A stretch of 64,000 nucleotides of DNA, from positions 3,019,501 through 3,083,500 of the forward strand of contig NZ_CP033932.1 in assembly GCF_003815975.1 (NCBI RefSeq). Reading direction: 5' to 3'. Positions 31,077 through 40,484 of this stretch are shown here, in pieces. Position 1 is the stretch's first letter; the number at the start of each line of letters is the position of its first letter. The DNA comes from Chryseobacterium bernardetii (lineage in GTDB: Bacteria > Bacteroidota > Bacteroidia > Flavobacteriales > Weeksellaceae). The translations under genes and the position numbers were made by a program. The notes under the pieces were generated by a model that did no database searches, had not been told where the DNA came from, and worked only from the letters and a program-made list of their open reading frames with translations.

Positions 31077-31811
31077 TTAAGCTTTTATGGAATGGATAAA
31101 ATCTATGGCATTTTTCTTCCAATCTTTATCCTGAAGCAAAACATTCACAAAGGCTGTTCCGATGATTCCGCCATCAGCTTTTTCAGTCACATTTTCAAAA
31201 TCCTGTTTTGATTTTATTCCGAATCCGATCATTACTGGGTTTTTAAGAGGAAGATCAGCCAGTCTTGTCAGGTAGTTTTCATTCTTTATAACTGTATTTT
31301 CGTTTCCGGTAGTGGATGAAGAGCTTACGGCATACAGAAATCCGGAACTTAATGAATCCAGGTACTGTATTCTTTCATCCGAAGTTTCCGGAGTTACCAG
31401 AAATGTAAAATTGAGATTATATTTTTTTAAAATATGCTGATAATTTTTTTCAAATTCAATAGGAGGAAGGTCAGGAAGAATAAGTCCTGAAACTCCACTT
31501 TCTGAGCATTCCTTACAGAATTTTTCAAAGCCAAAGCTTAATACGGGATTAATATAACCCATTAAAATGACCGGAATTTTTATTTCATCTTTTATTGTTT
31601 TTAACTGAGAAAAAAGCTTTTCAATAGTCATTCCGTTTTGGAGAGCCAGTTCATGGGCTTTTTGAATCACAGGACCGTCTGCTACGGGATCAGAATAAGG
31701 CATCCCGATTTCAATCATGTCTGCTCCGGAGTCCTGAATCAGTTGTATAATGTCTGTAGTGCTTTCCAGTTCCGGAATTCCTGCGGTGAAGTATATATTT
31801 AGTTTTTTCAT
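31077..31811 (-). CDS. trpA: Tryptophan synthase alpha chain
   Basis: A 244-residue TIM barrel that cleaves indole-3-glycerol phosphate to indole and glyceraldehyde 3-phosphate, working in the TrpA2B2 complex. IEIGMPYSDPVADGPVIQ carries the catalytic Glu and the Asp of the active site. GFGIKSKQDFE is the phosphate loop. The spacer before it (from trpB) is 151 bp and contains tandem repeats, unusual inside an operon. Confidence 0.93.
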   Translation of the reverse strand: MKKLNIYFTAGIPELESTTDIIQLIQDSGADMIEIGMPYSDPVADGPVIQKAHELALQNGMTIEKLFSQLKTIKDEIKIPVILMGYINPVLSFGFEKFCKECSESGVSGLILPDLPPIEFEKNYQHILKKYNLNFTFLVTPETSDERIQYLDSLSSGFLYAVSSSSTTGNENTVIKNENYLTRLADLPLKNPVMIGFGIKSKQDFENVTEKADGGIIGTAFVNVLLQDKDWKKNAIDFIHSIKA

Positions 31812-31922
31812 TTTTTATTGTATTAAAGTATAATGTACAAAGTACAATGTATAAAGTATAGTGTACCAGATACAATGCATAAAATAGGCATTAGTCAGCG
31901 GAGAAAATACATTGTACATTTT

Positions 31923-31964
31923 ACATCCGACATTTTACATCCGACATTTTACATCCGACATTTT
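31923..31964. repeat. Tandem 14-bp repeat between trpB and trpA
   Basis: Three exact copies of ACATCCGACATTTT, the third running into the trpB stop codon. The adjoining stretch 31823-31920 has looser repeats around ACAATGTA and AAAGTATA. Confidence 0.9.
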
Positions 31965-33141
31965 ACAGATTTTTGAGATACGTTTCCATATCCTTGTCTC
32001 CGCGGCCGCTTAAACAAATAACAACAATCTCATCTTCCTTAAATTTCTTCTTGTTTAAAACAGCAAGAGCATGGGAACTTTCCAGGGCAGGAATAATACC
32101 TTCTAATTTTGTCAGCTCAAAAGCACATTTCAAAGCCTCGTCATCATTAATGCTGAAAAATTCTGCTCTTTTTTCCTTGAATAAGTTGGCATGAAAGGGT
32201 CCGATCCCCGGATAATCAAGTCCGGCGGATATGGAGTGGGGTTCAATAACCTGCCCGTCTTCTGTTTGCATTACCAAACTTTTGCTTCCGTGAAGTACTC
32301 CAAGGGTTCCCAGGAATGTAGTAGCTGCAGATTTTCCTGAATCAACGCCAAGGCCGCCGGCTTCAGCTGCGATGATTTTAACTTCTTTTTCATCTACGAA
32401 ATGATAGAATGTTCCGGCTGCATTGCTTCCACCACCTACACATGCAATAACATAGTCAGGATTTACTCTTCCGATTTTTTCTTTAAGCTGTTCCTTGATT
32501 TCTTTTGAAATAATGCTTTGGAATCTTGCCACCAGATCCGGGAAAGGATGAGGTCCAACTACACTTCCAATTACATAATGAGTGGTAACAGGATTGTTGA
32601 TCCAGTCTCTTAAAGCTTCATTTACGGCATCTTTAAGGGTTTTTGATCCTGATGTGGCTGCTATAACTTCTGCACCCAGCATTTTCATTCTCGCTACATT
32701 CGGTGCCTGTCTCTGGATATCAATTTCACCCATATAAACAATACATTCAAGACCAAGCAATGCACAGGCTGTTGCAGTGGCTACGCCGTGTTGTCCGGCA
32801 CCGGTTTCTGCAATGATTCTTGTTTTTCCAAGACGTTTTGCCAAAAGAACCTGCCCTAAAGCATTATTGATCTTATGAGCTCCGGTATGATTAAGATCTT
32901 CGCGTTTTAAATAGATCTGAGTATTGTATTTTTCACTTAAATTTTTAGCAAAGTACAGTGGTGTCACCCTGCCTACATAATTTTTAAGCAGATCCTGGTA
33001 TTCATTCTGAAAGTCTTCGGACTCAATAATCTCAAGATAATTCTTTTGAAGTTCTTCTACATTCGGATAAAGCATTTCAGGGATAAAAGCTCCGCCAAAT
33101 TCTCCATAATATCCGTGTTCATCTGGGTTTTTATAATTCAT
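31963..33141 (-). CDS. trpB: Tryptophan synthase beta chain
   Basis: A 392-residue PLP enzyme condensing indole with serine to tryptophan. The PLP Lys lies in [13 protein letters not shown] and the phosphate-binding loop in [15 protein letters not shown] near the C-terminus is typical. It starts 4 bp after the GNAT gene stop, so the two are translationally close. Confidence 0.95.
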   Translation of the reverse strand: MNYKNPDEHGYYGEFGGAFIPEMLYPNVEELQKNYLEIIESEDFQNEYQDLLKNYVGRVTPLYFAKNLSEKYNTQIYLKREDLNHTGAHKINNALGQVLLAKRLGKTRIIAETGAGQHGVATATACALLGLECIVYMGEIDIQRQAPNVARMKMLGAEVIAATSGSKTLKDAVNEALRDWINNPVTTHYVIGSVVGPHPFPDLVARFQSIISKEIKEQLKEKIGRVNPDYVIACVGGGSNAAGTFYHFVDEKEVKIIAAEAGGLGVDSGKSAATTFLGTLGVLHGSKSLVMQTEDGQVIEPHSISAGLDYPGIGPFHANLFKEKRAEFFSINDDEALKCAFELTKLEGIIPALESSHALAVLNKKKFKEDEIVVICLSGRGDKDMETYLKNL

Positions 33142-33145
33142 TTCT

Positions 33146-33691
33146 TTATTCTTTAGTAATTAAATAAGCGTTGTTTTGTTCACTTAATGTATTGAGCTGT
33201 TCTTTTATTTTGTGTGAGACATTAAAAATTAATATATCATCATCTTCTGAATTGATCCATTCTGAGTCCGCCTGTTCCTTAATCGCTTTTGCCTTATCGT
33301 AAAGGATTTCAATATTGCATTTTTCATAAAACGGACGAAGGTCAGCATGGCAGAAACCAATAGTCTCCAGATTTCTCTGGGTAACATTTTCCTTAAATTG
33401 CTGTACCAGCATAGCCCCATATCCTTTTTTCTTATGGGCTGCAACCAGTCCTACGGCTTCTGCAAAAACATATTGTGTTCCTGAAATTTCCAATACAAAA
33501 TCAAAATTGAGACGGAAAACTGCCAGAATTTCTGAGTGAGAATCCAACAGGAAATGAAATTCCGAATCTTTAAAAAAAGCGCGGAAGTAGGCAGACTTCA
33601 TGGTATTCCATGCAGAAATGTCCCAAAGCCGGAGGATATGTTCAATATCACTGTCTGTTAATTCGTTGGTTTGTTTAATATGATATTTCAT
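33146..33691 (-). CDS. GNAT family N-acetyltransferase inside the trp operon
   Basis: A 181-residue GNAT-fold protein starting [13 protein letters not shown]; a start six codons upstream is also open. The acetyl-CoA loop is [20 protein letters not shown] (residues about 90-109), close to the Q/R-x-x-G-x-G/A pattern. It is inserted between trpF and trpB, 4 bp from trpB. No tryptophan-pathway step requires it. It could acetylate a pathway-related amine or simply be carried along. Confidence 0.78.
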   Translation of the reverse strand: MKYHIKQTNELTDSDIEHILRLWDISAWNTMKSAYFRAFFKDSEFHFLLDSHSEILAVFRLNFDFVLEISGTQYVFAEAVGLVAAHKKKGYGAMLVQQFKENVTQRNLETIGFCHADLRPFYEKCNIEILYDKAKAIKEQADSEWINSEDDDILIFNVSHKIKEQLNTLSEQNNAYLITKE

Positions 33692-33849
33692 GAGTTTTAA
33701 TATAATCAAATTTTATAAGAATCCCGAAGGGACGGTTTAATCACAGCAGAGGATGAAATTTATAATCATGCATAGCTTTCGAAATCATCATTGGTGGTTT
33801 GTATTAATTGGGATGTTTTCAATTTTGGGTTAAATCTTCCCGTTGAGAC

Positions 33850-34533
33850 TCATATTGATGTTTTCAATTTTTTTATTTTGTCTGTATTTTTATCCCCCGG
33901 CGCTTTTTCAAATTTTGAATTGATATCTAGTGCGAAAGGTTTTTGCTTCAATTCTTCAATATTCTTAATATTCTCCTCTGAAATACCGCCGCTCAGAAAA
34001 TAGGGGAGTGGGATTTCAAATTCATTTAATACACTCCAGTCAAATTGTTGGCCTGTTCCTCCGAATGCATTACTGTCTGTATCAAACAGGTAATAGGAAA
34101 TAGGTTGCAGATTTTGGGGTTCAAGGCTGCTATTGAAAGTCTGTGTTATTTTATTTTTGTTTTCAGTGATATCGTTTCCTATTCTTATTACCTTGATTAT
34201 TTTAACATCAGGATTTAGTTGTTTTTTTAATTCAATAATAAAATGATGATCCTCATCACCATGTAGCTGAATCAAATTTAGTTTTCCTTTTACAGCAATT
34301 TCAACAATGGCTTCAACTTTTTCATTGACAAAAACTCCAACTTTTCCCTGATGGTTAATCTGGGCAATATCTTCCAGACTCAAATGATTCAGAACATATC
34401 GCGGCGATTTTTTATAGAAAATAAAACCTAGAAAATCTACATTGATAGAGATCAGTTCCTGAATCTGATCTTGCTTTGTCAGGCCACAGACTTTAAGAGA
34501 TGGGAGGATATTGGTTGTTGGCTGTTGGTTCAT
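33850..34533 (-). CDS. trpF: Phosphoribosylanthranilate isomerase
   Basis: A 227-residue TIM barrel converting phosphoribosyl-anthranilate to CdRP. The catalytic Cys is in LKVCGLTK and the Asp general acid in the YYLFDTDSNAFGGTGQQFDWS region. FLSGGISEENI is the phosphate site. I use the ATG at 34533; a TTG at 34590 overlapping the trpC stop is possible but adds residues not typical of the family. About 140 bp of noncoding DNA with an ATCCCGAAGGGA-like segment (33721-33732) follows. Confidence 0.92.
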   Translation of the reverse strand: MNQQPTTNILPSLKVCGLTKQDQIQELISINVDFLGFIFYKKSPRYVLNHLSLEDIAQINHQGKVGVFVNEKVEAIVEIAVKGKLNLIQLHGDEDHHFIIELKKQLNPDVKIIKVIRIGNDITENKNKITQTFNSSLEPQNLQPISYYLFDTDSNAFGGTGQQFDWSVLNEFEIPLPYFLSGGISEENIKNIEELKQKPFALDINSKFEKAPGDKNTDKIKKLKTSI

Positions 34534-34586
34534 GATAGTTAATGGATTGTTGTGGATTTTTTGATGATCCGGTGATAAGCTTATGT

Positions 34587-35360
34587 TCAAATCAATACAG
34601 AAAATTCTTCAAATGCTTTTGCTGGATCTGAATTTCTCATAAAATATTCTCCCATCAGAAAACCGTCAAATCCTTTTTCTTTTAAATATTTAAAATCTTC
34701 AAGACTATAAATGCCACTTTCTGCAACGGATAAAGTATCCATAGGAAGTTGGTCTTTTAGCTGAACGGAATGCTGTAAATCCACTTTGAAATCTTTCAGG
34801 TTTCTGTTGTTAATTCCAACCAAATCGATATTGGAATTAAAATGTTTCAACTCTTCTTCCGTATGAATTTCCAATAAAACTTCCAGATCCAGTTCATGTG
34901 CCAGCTCAGTGAACTCCTGAACCTGATTGGGAGAAAGACAGGAAGCTATCAGTAAAATAACATCGGCACCCATGCTTTTCGCTTCATAAAACTGATATTC
35001 ATCAATCATAAAGTCTTTACGCAGAATAGGAATGTTAATATGCTTTCTTACATTCAAGATATCCTTGAAATTTCCACCGAAAAAATCTGTATCTGTAAGA
35101 ATGGAAACTCCGCTGGCTCCGAATTTTTCATAAGCTGAAGTGACATCTAAAGGCTGAACACTGTTATTAATGATTCCTTTAGATGGAGACTGTCTTTTAA
35201 ACTCAGCAATAATTCCACTTTTATTTTTAATAGATTCTCTCAATGATGAACTTTTCCTTTTAAAAAACTCAGAGTTTTTTAGCTCATCAACCGAAACAGC
35301 TGCTTTTGAAACCGTTATTTCTTCTTTTTTTCTTTCAATAATTTTATCTAGTATGGTCAT
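34587..35360 (-). CDS. trpC: Indole-3-glycerol phosphate synthase
   Basis: A 257-residue TIM barrel, monofunctional here. It closes the indole ring by decarboxylating CdRP. Key segments are IIAEFKRQSPSKG with catalytic Lys, ILRKDFMIDEYQ, LLEIHTEEEL and VGINNRNLKDF. It is followed closely by trpF. Confidence 0.95.
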   Translation of the reverse strand: MTILDKIIERKKEEITVSKAAVSVDELKNSEFFKRKSSSLRESIKNKSGIIAEFKRQSPSKGIINNSVQPLDVTSAYEKFGASGVSILTDTDFFGGNFKDILNVRKHINIPILRKDFMIDEYQFYEAKSMGADVILLIASCLSPNQVQEFTELAHELDLEVLLEIHTEEELKHFNSNIDLVGINNRNLKDFKVDLQHSVQLKDQLPMDTLSVAESGIYSLEDFKYLKEKGFDGFLMGEYFMRNSDPAKAFEEFSVLI

Positions 35361-35397
35361 GGGTAAAGATTAGAATGTTATAGATGGCTTTAAATTC

Positions 35398-36426
35398 TTA
35401 ATTAATTAAAAGGTCAAATGTTTTTAATGCTTTTCCACTTTCCAAACTTTCCTGTGCCAACAGTAAGCAATCATCATATGTTCCGAATTTATGAGTATGG
35501 TAAAGAGCTACAGATGCATTGGCCAGAACCACAGAGTTTTGCTGTTCTGTTCCATTTCCTTCCAGAATGTTCATAAAGATTTTTGCCGTTTCTTTGGTGG
35601 TATTTCCTGCTTTAATATCTTCTAAAGTTACAGGATTGAAGCCAAGATCTTCTGCAGAATATATTTCTTCTCCTTTTTTGGTAATAATTTTACTGTCATG
35701 GGTAAGGCTGATCTCATCATACCCATCCAATCCGTGAACCAGGATAAATTCCTGTGCCTCTTTTTGTAAAAGGTATTGATAGATTCTTGCAATTTCAAGG
35801 TTATACACTCCAATCATTGAATATTGAGGTTTTGCAGGATTTACCAAAGGTCCAAGAAGATTAAAGAAGGTTCTTAATCCCAAAGATTTTCTTAATAATC
35901 CAACAGATTGTAGAGCAGGATGGAAGTAAGGAGCATGTAAAAAGCAGATATTAGCTCTTTCAAGATCTTCATTCAGCTGTTCCGAACTGTTCTTGAACTG
36001 GTATCCCAATTCTTCCAGTACATTGGATGAGCCTGTAGTGGTTGAAGCTCCATAATTTCCATGTTTAGTTACCTTCTGCCCGGCTCCGGCCACCACAAAG
36101 CTGGCCAATGTTGATATGTTGATTGTGTTTTTTCCGTCACCGCCTGTTCCTACGATATCAATGGCATCGCTGGCATTAATATGTATTGGAACCGCCATTT
36201 GTAATAGTGCTTCTCTAAATCCTTCCAATTCTTTCAGGGTAATATTCCGCATCAGGAAAACACTGATGAAAGCTGTTACTTCTGCTGCATTGAACTTGTT
36301 TTGGGCTATTTCAATCATCATGGCTTTTGCCTCAGACTTTGATAAAGTATTGTGATTGAACATATATTGCAAAATTTCTTTCATTTGAGGTGTTTTTATG
36401 GTTGATGGATCTTGTTTTGTTTTCAT
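35398..36426 (-). CDS. trpD: Anthranilate phosphoribosyltransferase
   Basis: A 342-residue enzyme that adds phosphoribose to anthranilate. The PRPP loop is DIVGTGGDGKNTINIST and the anthranilate site includes KHGNYGAST. Homologues usually begin at MKEILQYMFNHN, so the ATG at 36384 is an alternative start to 36426. Confidence 0.94.
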   Translation of the reverse strand: MKTKQDPSTIKTPQMKEILQYMFNHNTLSKSEAKAMMIEIAQNKFNAAEVTAFISVFLMRNITLKELEGFREALLQMAVPIHINASDAIDIVGTGGDGKNTINISTLASFVVAGAGQKVTKHGNYGASTTTGSSNVLEELGYQFKNSSEQLNEDLERANICFLHAPYFHPALQSVGLLRKSLGLRTFFNLLGPLVNPAKPQYSMIGVYNLEIARIYQYLLQKEAQEFILVHGLDGYDEISLTHDSKIITKKGEEIYSAEDLGFNPVTLEDIKAGNTTKETAKIFMNILEGNGTEQQNSVVLANASVALYHTHKFGTYDDCLLLAQESLESGKALKTFDLLIN

Positions 36427-36462
36427 ATTGAGCTTACTTCATTAAACTTTCAACAGAAATTT

Positions 36463-37065
36463 CTACTGATTTAAAAAGTTACGGATAATTACTTCTCCTT
36501 CAGGAGTTAAAATACTTTCCGGGTGAAACTGTACCGCATGTACATCATAGGTCTTATGCTGAAGAGCCATAATCATCCCATCTTTATCAACGGCTGTAAT
36601 TTCCAGTTCATCAGGAAAGTTTTCAGGATTCACAGCCCAGCTGTGGTATCTTCCAACTTCAAGTCCTGATGCTAAATCTTTGAAAAGCTTAGTGTTTTCC
36701 TTTACTAATTCAGTAGTAGTAGCCACTCCGTGGAAGATTTCAGACAGGTTGATGAGGCTTCCACCAAAAGCTTCTGCAATGGCTTGTTGTCCTAAACATA
36801 CCCCTAAAATACTTTTTGTAGGAGCATATTCTTTAATCAGTTCCAATAAAATTCCGGCTTCTTCAGGAATTCCAGGGCCTGGAGAAAGGATGATCTTGTC
36901 ATATTTTCCAACTTCTTCCAAAGTGATCTGGTCGTTTCTTACAACATCTACTTTTTGATTCAGTATTCTTTCAATGATCTGGACAAGGTTATAAGTAAAG
37001 CTGTCATAGTTATCAAAAACCAGAACTTTAGGCTGTGACTGTTGAGAGTTTGTATTGTTGTTCAT
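36463..37065 (-). CDS. trpG: Anthranilate synthase glutamine amidotransferase component
   Basis: A 200-residue class I glutamine amidotransferase supplying ammonia to TrpE. The nucleophile Cys is in GVCLGQQAIAEAFGG, and the His-Glu pair in VQFHPESILTPEG. An NNNTNSQQSQ tail precedes the conserved VLVFDNYDSFTYNL. Confidence 0.95.
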   Translation of the reverse strand: MNNNTNSQQSQPKVLVFDNYDSFTYNLVQIIERILNQKVDVVRNDQITLEEVGKYDKIILSPGPGIPEEAGILLELIKEYAPTKSILGVCLGQQAIAEAFGGSLINLSEIFHGVATTTELVKENTKLFKDLASGLEVGRYHSWAVNPENFPDELEITAVDKDGMIMALQHKTYDVHAVQFHPESILTPEGEVIIRNFLNQ

Positions 37066-37109
37066 TTCTTTCTTTTGTAGTATTAATGGGTGAAGGGTTG
37101 ATGTGGTTT

Positions 37110-38534
37110 TTAATTTCCTACTATTTTTTCTGCTTTCTCAACTGCTTTTTTCAGCGCATTTAATTTGTTATTTACTTCCTGCAGTTCATTTTCAGGAACT
37201 GATTTCGCAACAAGGCCGGCCCCGGCCTGATAATATAAAGTGTTGTTTTTGCTTAAAAAGGTTCTGATCATAATCGCCTGGTTGCATGTGCCGTTTAAAC
37301 CAACAATCCCAATACATCCGCCATAGTATCCGCGGGAATCTTTTTCATATTGATTAATAAGCTGAAGGGCTTTATGTTTAGGAGCGCCGCTCAAAGTTCC
37401 CTGGGGGAAAGTGGCAGAGATCATCTCAAGAGGATTGATCTGCTCCGGAAGATCTGCTGTTACTTCACTTACCATATGGATCACGTGAGAGAAAAGCTGA
37501 ATTTCTTTCAGCTTGGTAACCGTTACATTTTTACCCAATTTCCCAAGATCGTTACGGGCAAGGTCTACCAGCATGGTATGCTCTGCATTTTCTTTGGGAT
37601 CATTTTTTAAGACTTCAATGGCTTGAAGATCAGCTTCAAGGTTCCCTGTTCTTTTAGAAGTTCCGGCAATCGGATGGATAACAGCTTTGTGATCTTTAAT
37701 GATTAACTGGCTTTCAGGGCTGGATCCGAATAATTTGTAGTTTCCATAATCAAAATAAAACAGGTAAGGAGAAGGGTTGATATTCCTTAAAGCACGATAC
37801 ACATTAAACTCATCCCCTGTAAATTTCTGTTCAAATCTTCTGCTCAGTACCAGTTGGAAAACATCACCTCTCATACAGTGCTTTTGGGCTGTTTTTACCA
37901 GCTCAATATATTCTTCATCCGTAATATTCGAGGTTTCCTGCCCATTTTTTTCAAATGGATAGACTGGAGTGTTTTGGTTTTTGATGAGGTTTTCTAAAAG
38001 ATGAAGTTCAGATTTTACGCCTTCCATTTGGTTTTCAATAATATGCATTTCATCATTAAAATGGTTGATGGCAATTACATATTGGTATAATCTGTATCTG
38101 AGAATCGGAATTTCTACTTCCGGGCTTTGTGCTTTTAAATTGATGTTTTCAAAGAACTGTACCGCTTCAAAACTTGTATACCCAAATAGGCTTTGTGCAG
38201 TCTGCTCAATAGGATCATTGGTTTTTTCACAGTCAAAGACATTGCGGAAGTCTTCAAATATATCGGTGATATTACGTTCCATAATGAACTGTTTTGCCGG
38301 AGCGGAGTCAGGAAATTTAATTTCAAACTCATTTAAATTTTTTACTTCAATTCCGGCAACAGCGTTGATTGCGATAAAAGAGAAATTGTTATCAATACTT
38401 TTTGAATCTGAGCTTTCCAGTAGAATAGTGTCTCTGAACTTGTCCCTGATCTTAAGGTAAATATTCATTGGAGTATGAAGATCTCCAAGAGTTTTTTTCG
38501 AAACGGTTTTTATTTTTATTTTCTGTGTAAACAT
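37110..38534 (-). CDS. trpE: Anthranilate synthase component I
   Basis: A 474-residue chorismate-binding enzyme that forms anthranilate from chorismate with TrpG. Catalytic-site segments are VFQLVLSRRFEQ, PIAGTSKRTG, HTMLVDLARNDLGK and GTLSGAPKHKALQLI. The LLESSD segment near residue 35 corresponds to the tryptophan feedback-inhibition motif, so enzyme inhibition likely adds to transcription attenuation. First structural gene of the operon, 96 bp after the trpL stop. Confidence 0.95.
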   Translation of the reverse strand: MFTQKIKIKTVSKKTLGDLHTPMNIYLKIRDKFRDTILLESSDSKSIDNNFSFIAINAVAGIEVKNLNEFEIKFPDSAPAKQFIMERNITDIFEDFRNVFDCEKTNDPIEQTAQSLFGYTSFEAVQFFENINLKAQSPEVEIPILRYRLYQYVIAINHFNDEMHIIENQMEGVKSELHLLENLIKNQNTPVYPFEKNGQETSNITDEEYIELVKTAQKHCMRGDVFQLVLSRRFEQKFTGDEFNVYRALRNINPSPYLFYFDYGNYKLFGSSPESQLIIKDHKAVIHPIAGTSKRTGNLEADLQAIEVLKNDPKENAEHTMLVDLARNDLGKLGKNVTVTKLKEIQLFSHVIHMVSEVTADLPEQINPLEMISATFPQGTLSGAPKHKALQLINQYEKDSRGYYGGCIGIVGLNGTCNQAIMIRTFLSKNNTLYYQAGAGLVAKSVPENELQEVNNKLNALKKAVEKAEKIVGN

Positions 38535-38562
38535 CTTCTGTTTTATTTTTTGTAAGGTTTAG

Positions 38563-38600
38563 GAATAAAAAAGGCTTCAACGGAATCCGTCAAAGCCTTG
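38563..38600 (-). terminator. trp attenuator terminator
   Basis: On the minus strand AAGGCTTTGACGGA pairs with TCCGTTGAAGCCTT (two internal mismatches), followed by TTTTTATT. It lies between the leader peptide gene and trpE, not after a gene, so it is a conditional terminator. Confidence 0.88.
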
Positions 38601-38630
38601 TATATTGTTTTGTTTATATCTGATGCTGGG

Positions 38631-38699
38631 TTAGCAACATGACAATACTTTCAGACCCGACGAAGAGTTTGAAAGCCACCACCAAATATTGTTGCTCAT
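38631..38699 (-). CDS. trpL: trp operon leader peptide with three tandem Trp codons
   Basis: A 22-codon ORF, M-S-N-N-I-W-W-W-L-S-N and on to C-C-stop, with consecutive TGG codons at 38676-38684. An in-frame ATG three codons upstream (38708) is the alternative start and lies only 4 nt after the TACATTTG box. The stop is 31 nt before the terminator stem. Ribosome stalling at the Trp codons when charged tRNA-Trp is scarce would prevent the terminator from forming. A hairpin in the leader, AGCAACAATATTT with AAGTATT..GTTGCT (bulged), encloses the Trp codons and is the candidate 1:2 pause hairpin. Confidence 0.88.
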   Translation of the reverse strand: MSNNIWWWLSNSSSGLKVLSCC

Positions 38700-38712
38700 T
38701 GTAAACATGAGG

Positions 38713-38720
38713 CAAATGTA
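38713..38720 (-). promoter_or_regulatory. -7 box of the trp operon promoter
   Basis: TACATTTG on the minus strand. A TTG lies 22 bp upstream in a T/G run. The start of transcription should fall at about 38705-38708, leaving almost no untranslated leader before trpL. Confidence 0.6.
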
Positions 38721-38785
38721 GAAATTTTTTTAATACAAAAAACAAAAAAAACAAAAAAAATGAAAAACTTAATATTGAAAGGCTT

Positions 38786-39430
38786 TTATTTCAGTTGTTT
38801 AAGCTCTTCTTTGAGTTCTTCTAGTTTTCTTTTATAGCTTTCCTCATCATAAGATGCTGTATAGTTTTCCAGGGCTTTGATGTATTCTGCAATGAATACT
38901 TTATTGGTTCTGTCTGCTTCATATTTAATTCTTGCAGAATTTACCGGAGCTAGTTTTGTGTATTTAAGTACTGCTTTTCCTTCCTCAGATTCATTGTAGA
39001 GAATCACAATATTTTTTTCATATCCCGGAATATATTTTACGGGGAAGCTTATTTCCATCCGGGGTATTCTGATGGCATTTTCAATAGGATAAATAGTTGC
39101 TGATGTAGTAGAGAAGTAGGTTGAAATGTATTTACCATCCTGCTTTTTGACAATGGCTTCATAATCATGAATATACATGTCATTTAATGTTGAATTGGTT
39201 TCCTCATCAGAAGTAATGATCGCGGTGCTTTCCACTCCATATTTGTTCAGAAACCAGGCATTCAGAAACTGTCCGCCAAATCCGTTTAAAATAGAGAGCG
39301 GTATGGCAAGAATAACAAACCATACTTTTTTGGTGAAATAAGATAGTAATCCTAAGATCAGGAAAAGAAGGATCACCGTATAAAAACCATGATGACTGGT
39401 GAAAAACAGTATTTTCGAGATTAAGACCAT
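38786..39430 (-). CDS. Hypothetical membrane protein
   Basis: A 214-residue protein with two N-terminal membrane helices (about residues 15-33 and 37-55), a beta-rich middle region and a charged coiled-coil C-terminus (KRKLEELKEELKQLK). I do not recognise the family; the middle resembles DUF3592-like membrane proteins only loosely. Transcribed toward the trp promoter, from which it is separated by a T/A-rich stretch. Confidence 0.6.
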   Translation of the reverse strand: MVLISKILFFTSHHGFYTVILLFLILGLLSYFTKKVWFVILAIPLSILNGFGGQFLNAWFLNKYGVESTAIITSDEETNSTLNDMYIHDYEAIVKKQDGKYISTYFSTTSATIYPIENAIRIPRMEISFPVKYIPGYEKNIVILYNESEEGKAVLKYTKLAPVNSARIKYEADRTNKVFIAEYIKALENYTASYDEESYKRKLEELKEELKQLK

Positions 39431-39613
39431 AGCTGATTTTATAATGATTTCTTTGACCTAAAATTAGTTTAAACTTATCAAAAAAAACAAATGAAACCAT
39501 GTTTTATTTATTTTATTACGGAAAAGGAGTTGTATAAAGGTTTTCATGGATATTAAACATCAGGGCTTTTGAAATTTTTTGTTTATGATTTCACAAACCC
39601 TGTGTTATATGGC

Positions 39614-40069
39614 TTAATGTACGGGTTCAGAAAGAGGAATGTCCGTTGCTCCGCTGTAAAAAACAATCAGAGTAGCTCCCTTATCTCCGGTTTTTCCTCT
39701 GTGGGCGATATTAACCATTTCAGGGAGAACCTGACCCTTTTTTACCCATTGTGTTTTACCGTCTTCTTTTCTTTCTATCTGAATTTCTCCTTTCTCTACA
39801 TAAGCTGCATTAATAACAGGATGTTTATGCCAATCCAATGCTTTATTAGGGGGAACGGAGATTTTAAGAATGGAGATTTCCGGCTGCCCGGTCGGATAGC
39901 TGCCATACAGAGTTCCGTCCCATGATTTTGTGGTCTTCAATAACGTTACGGATTCAATTTTATCTGAATATTCTGATTTGGGCTGCTCGTCCTCAGAGGT
40001 GTGGCAGGATAAAGGAAAATAGAGTAGTGTTAGTAAAAGAGCTGTACTGAATAAATTTTTAAAAGTCAT
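39614..40069 (-). CDS. Exported cupin-domain lipoprotein
   Basis: A 151-residue protein with a signal peptide and lipobox-like FPLSC (Cys22). The cupin barrel shows PPNKALDWHKHPVINAAYVEKG, with the metal-binding His pair in DWHKHP and the Glu in VEKGE, and a second motif around NIAHRGKTGDKGATLIVFY. Function unknown; exported single-domain cupins often bind a small anion or a metal. Confidence 0.75.
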   Translation of the reverse strand: MTFKNLFSTALLLTLLYFPLSCHTSEDEQPKSEYSDKIESVTLLKTTKSWDGTLYGSYPTGQPEISILKISVPPNKALDWHKHPVINAAYVEKGEIQIERKEDGKTQWVKKGQVLPEMVNIAHRGKTGDKGATLIVFYSGATDIPLSEPVH

Positions 40070-40242
40070 ACATTGTAGATTAATAGTTTGTATTTATATG
40101 TGATCTCTTATACAAAAATAATAACCTAATTTAAATTCTCACTGTTAATTGAATTGTTTTTAGTTGAAAATATTAAATATTATAAATTGTAAAAAACTTT
40201 TTCAAAGAAACATTTGTCATAAGCTGAAACGTTTATTTTTTA

Positions 40243-40250
40243 TATTTTTG
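40243..40250 (+). promoter_or_regulatory. -7 box for the lipoprotein-cytochrome c operon
   Basis: TATTTTTG, 18 nt before the start codon. Confidence 0.5.
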
Positions 40251-40268
40251 CTTTCAAATTAGAAAAAA

Positions 40269-40484
40269 ATGAAAAAAGTACTAGCTATCGCATTTATTGG
40301 AGGTTTATTATTGGCAAGCTGCTCTAAAAAAGCAGATCACTCATTACAGGACAGCAACACGATGCTTGAAGAGCCGGCAGCAACTACAGTTGTAGATTCA
40401 ACAGCTAAGCCTGCTACTCCTGCTCCTGCTGCAACTACACCTGCTCCTGAAGCTGCTAAAACAGATTCTACAGCGAAGAAATAA
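40269..40484 (+). CDS. Small Ala/Pro/Thr-rich lipoprotein
   Basis: A 71-residue protein with a clear lipobox (LLASC, Cys18). The mature part is low-complexity, rich in Ala, Pro and Thr (TAKPATPAPAATTPAPEAAK), so it is likely a flexible surface or periplasmic linker. Its stop overlaps the start of the cytochrome c gene by one base (TAATG), hence co-translation. Confidence 0.72.
   Translation: MKKVLAIAFIGGLLLASCSKKADHSLQDSNTMLEEPAATTVVDSTAKPATPAPAATTPAPEAAKTDSTAKK

Noticed and set aside
34534..34590. TTG start for trpF overlapping the trpC stop
   Set aside because: It adds 19 residues before the conserved region that are not seen in the family; the ATG at 34533 gives a normal length.
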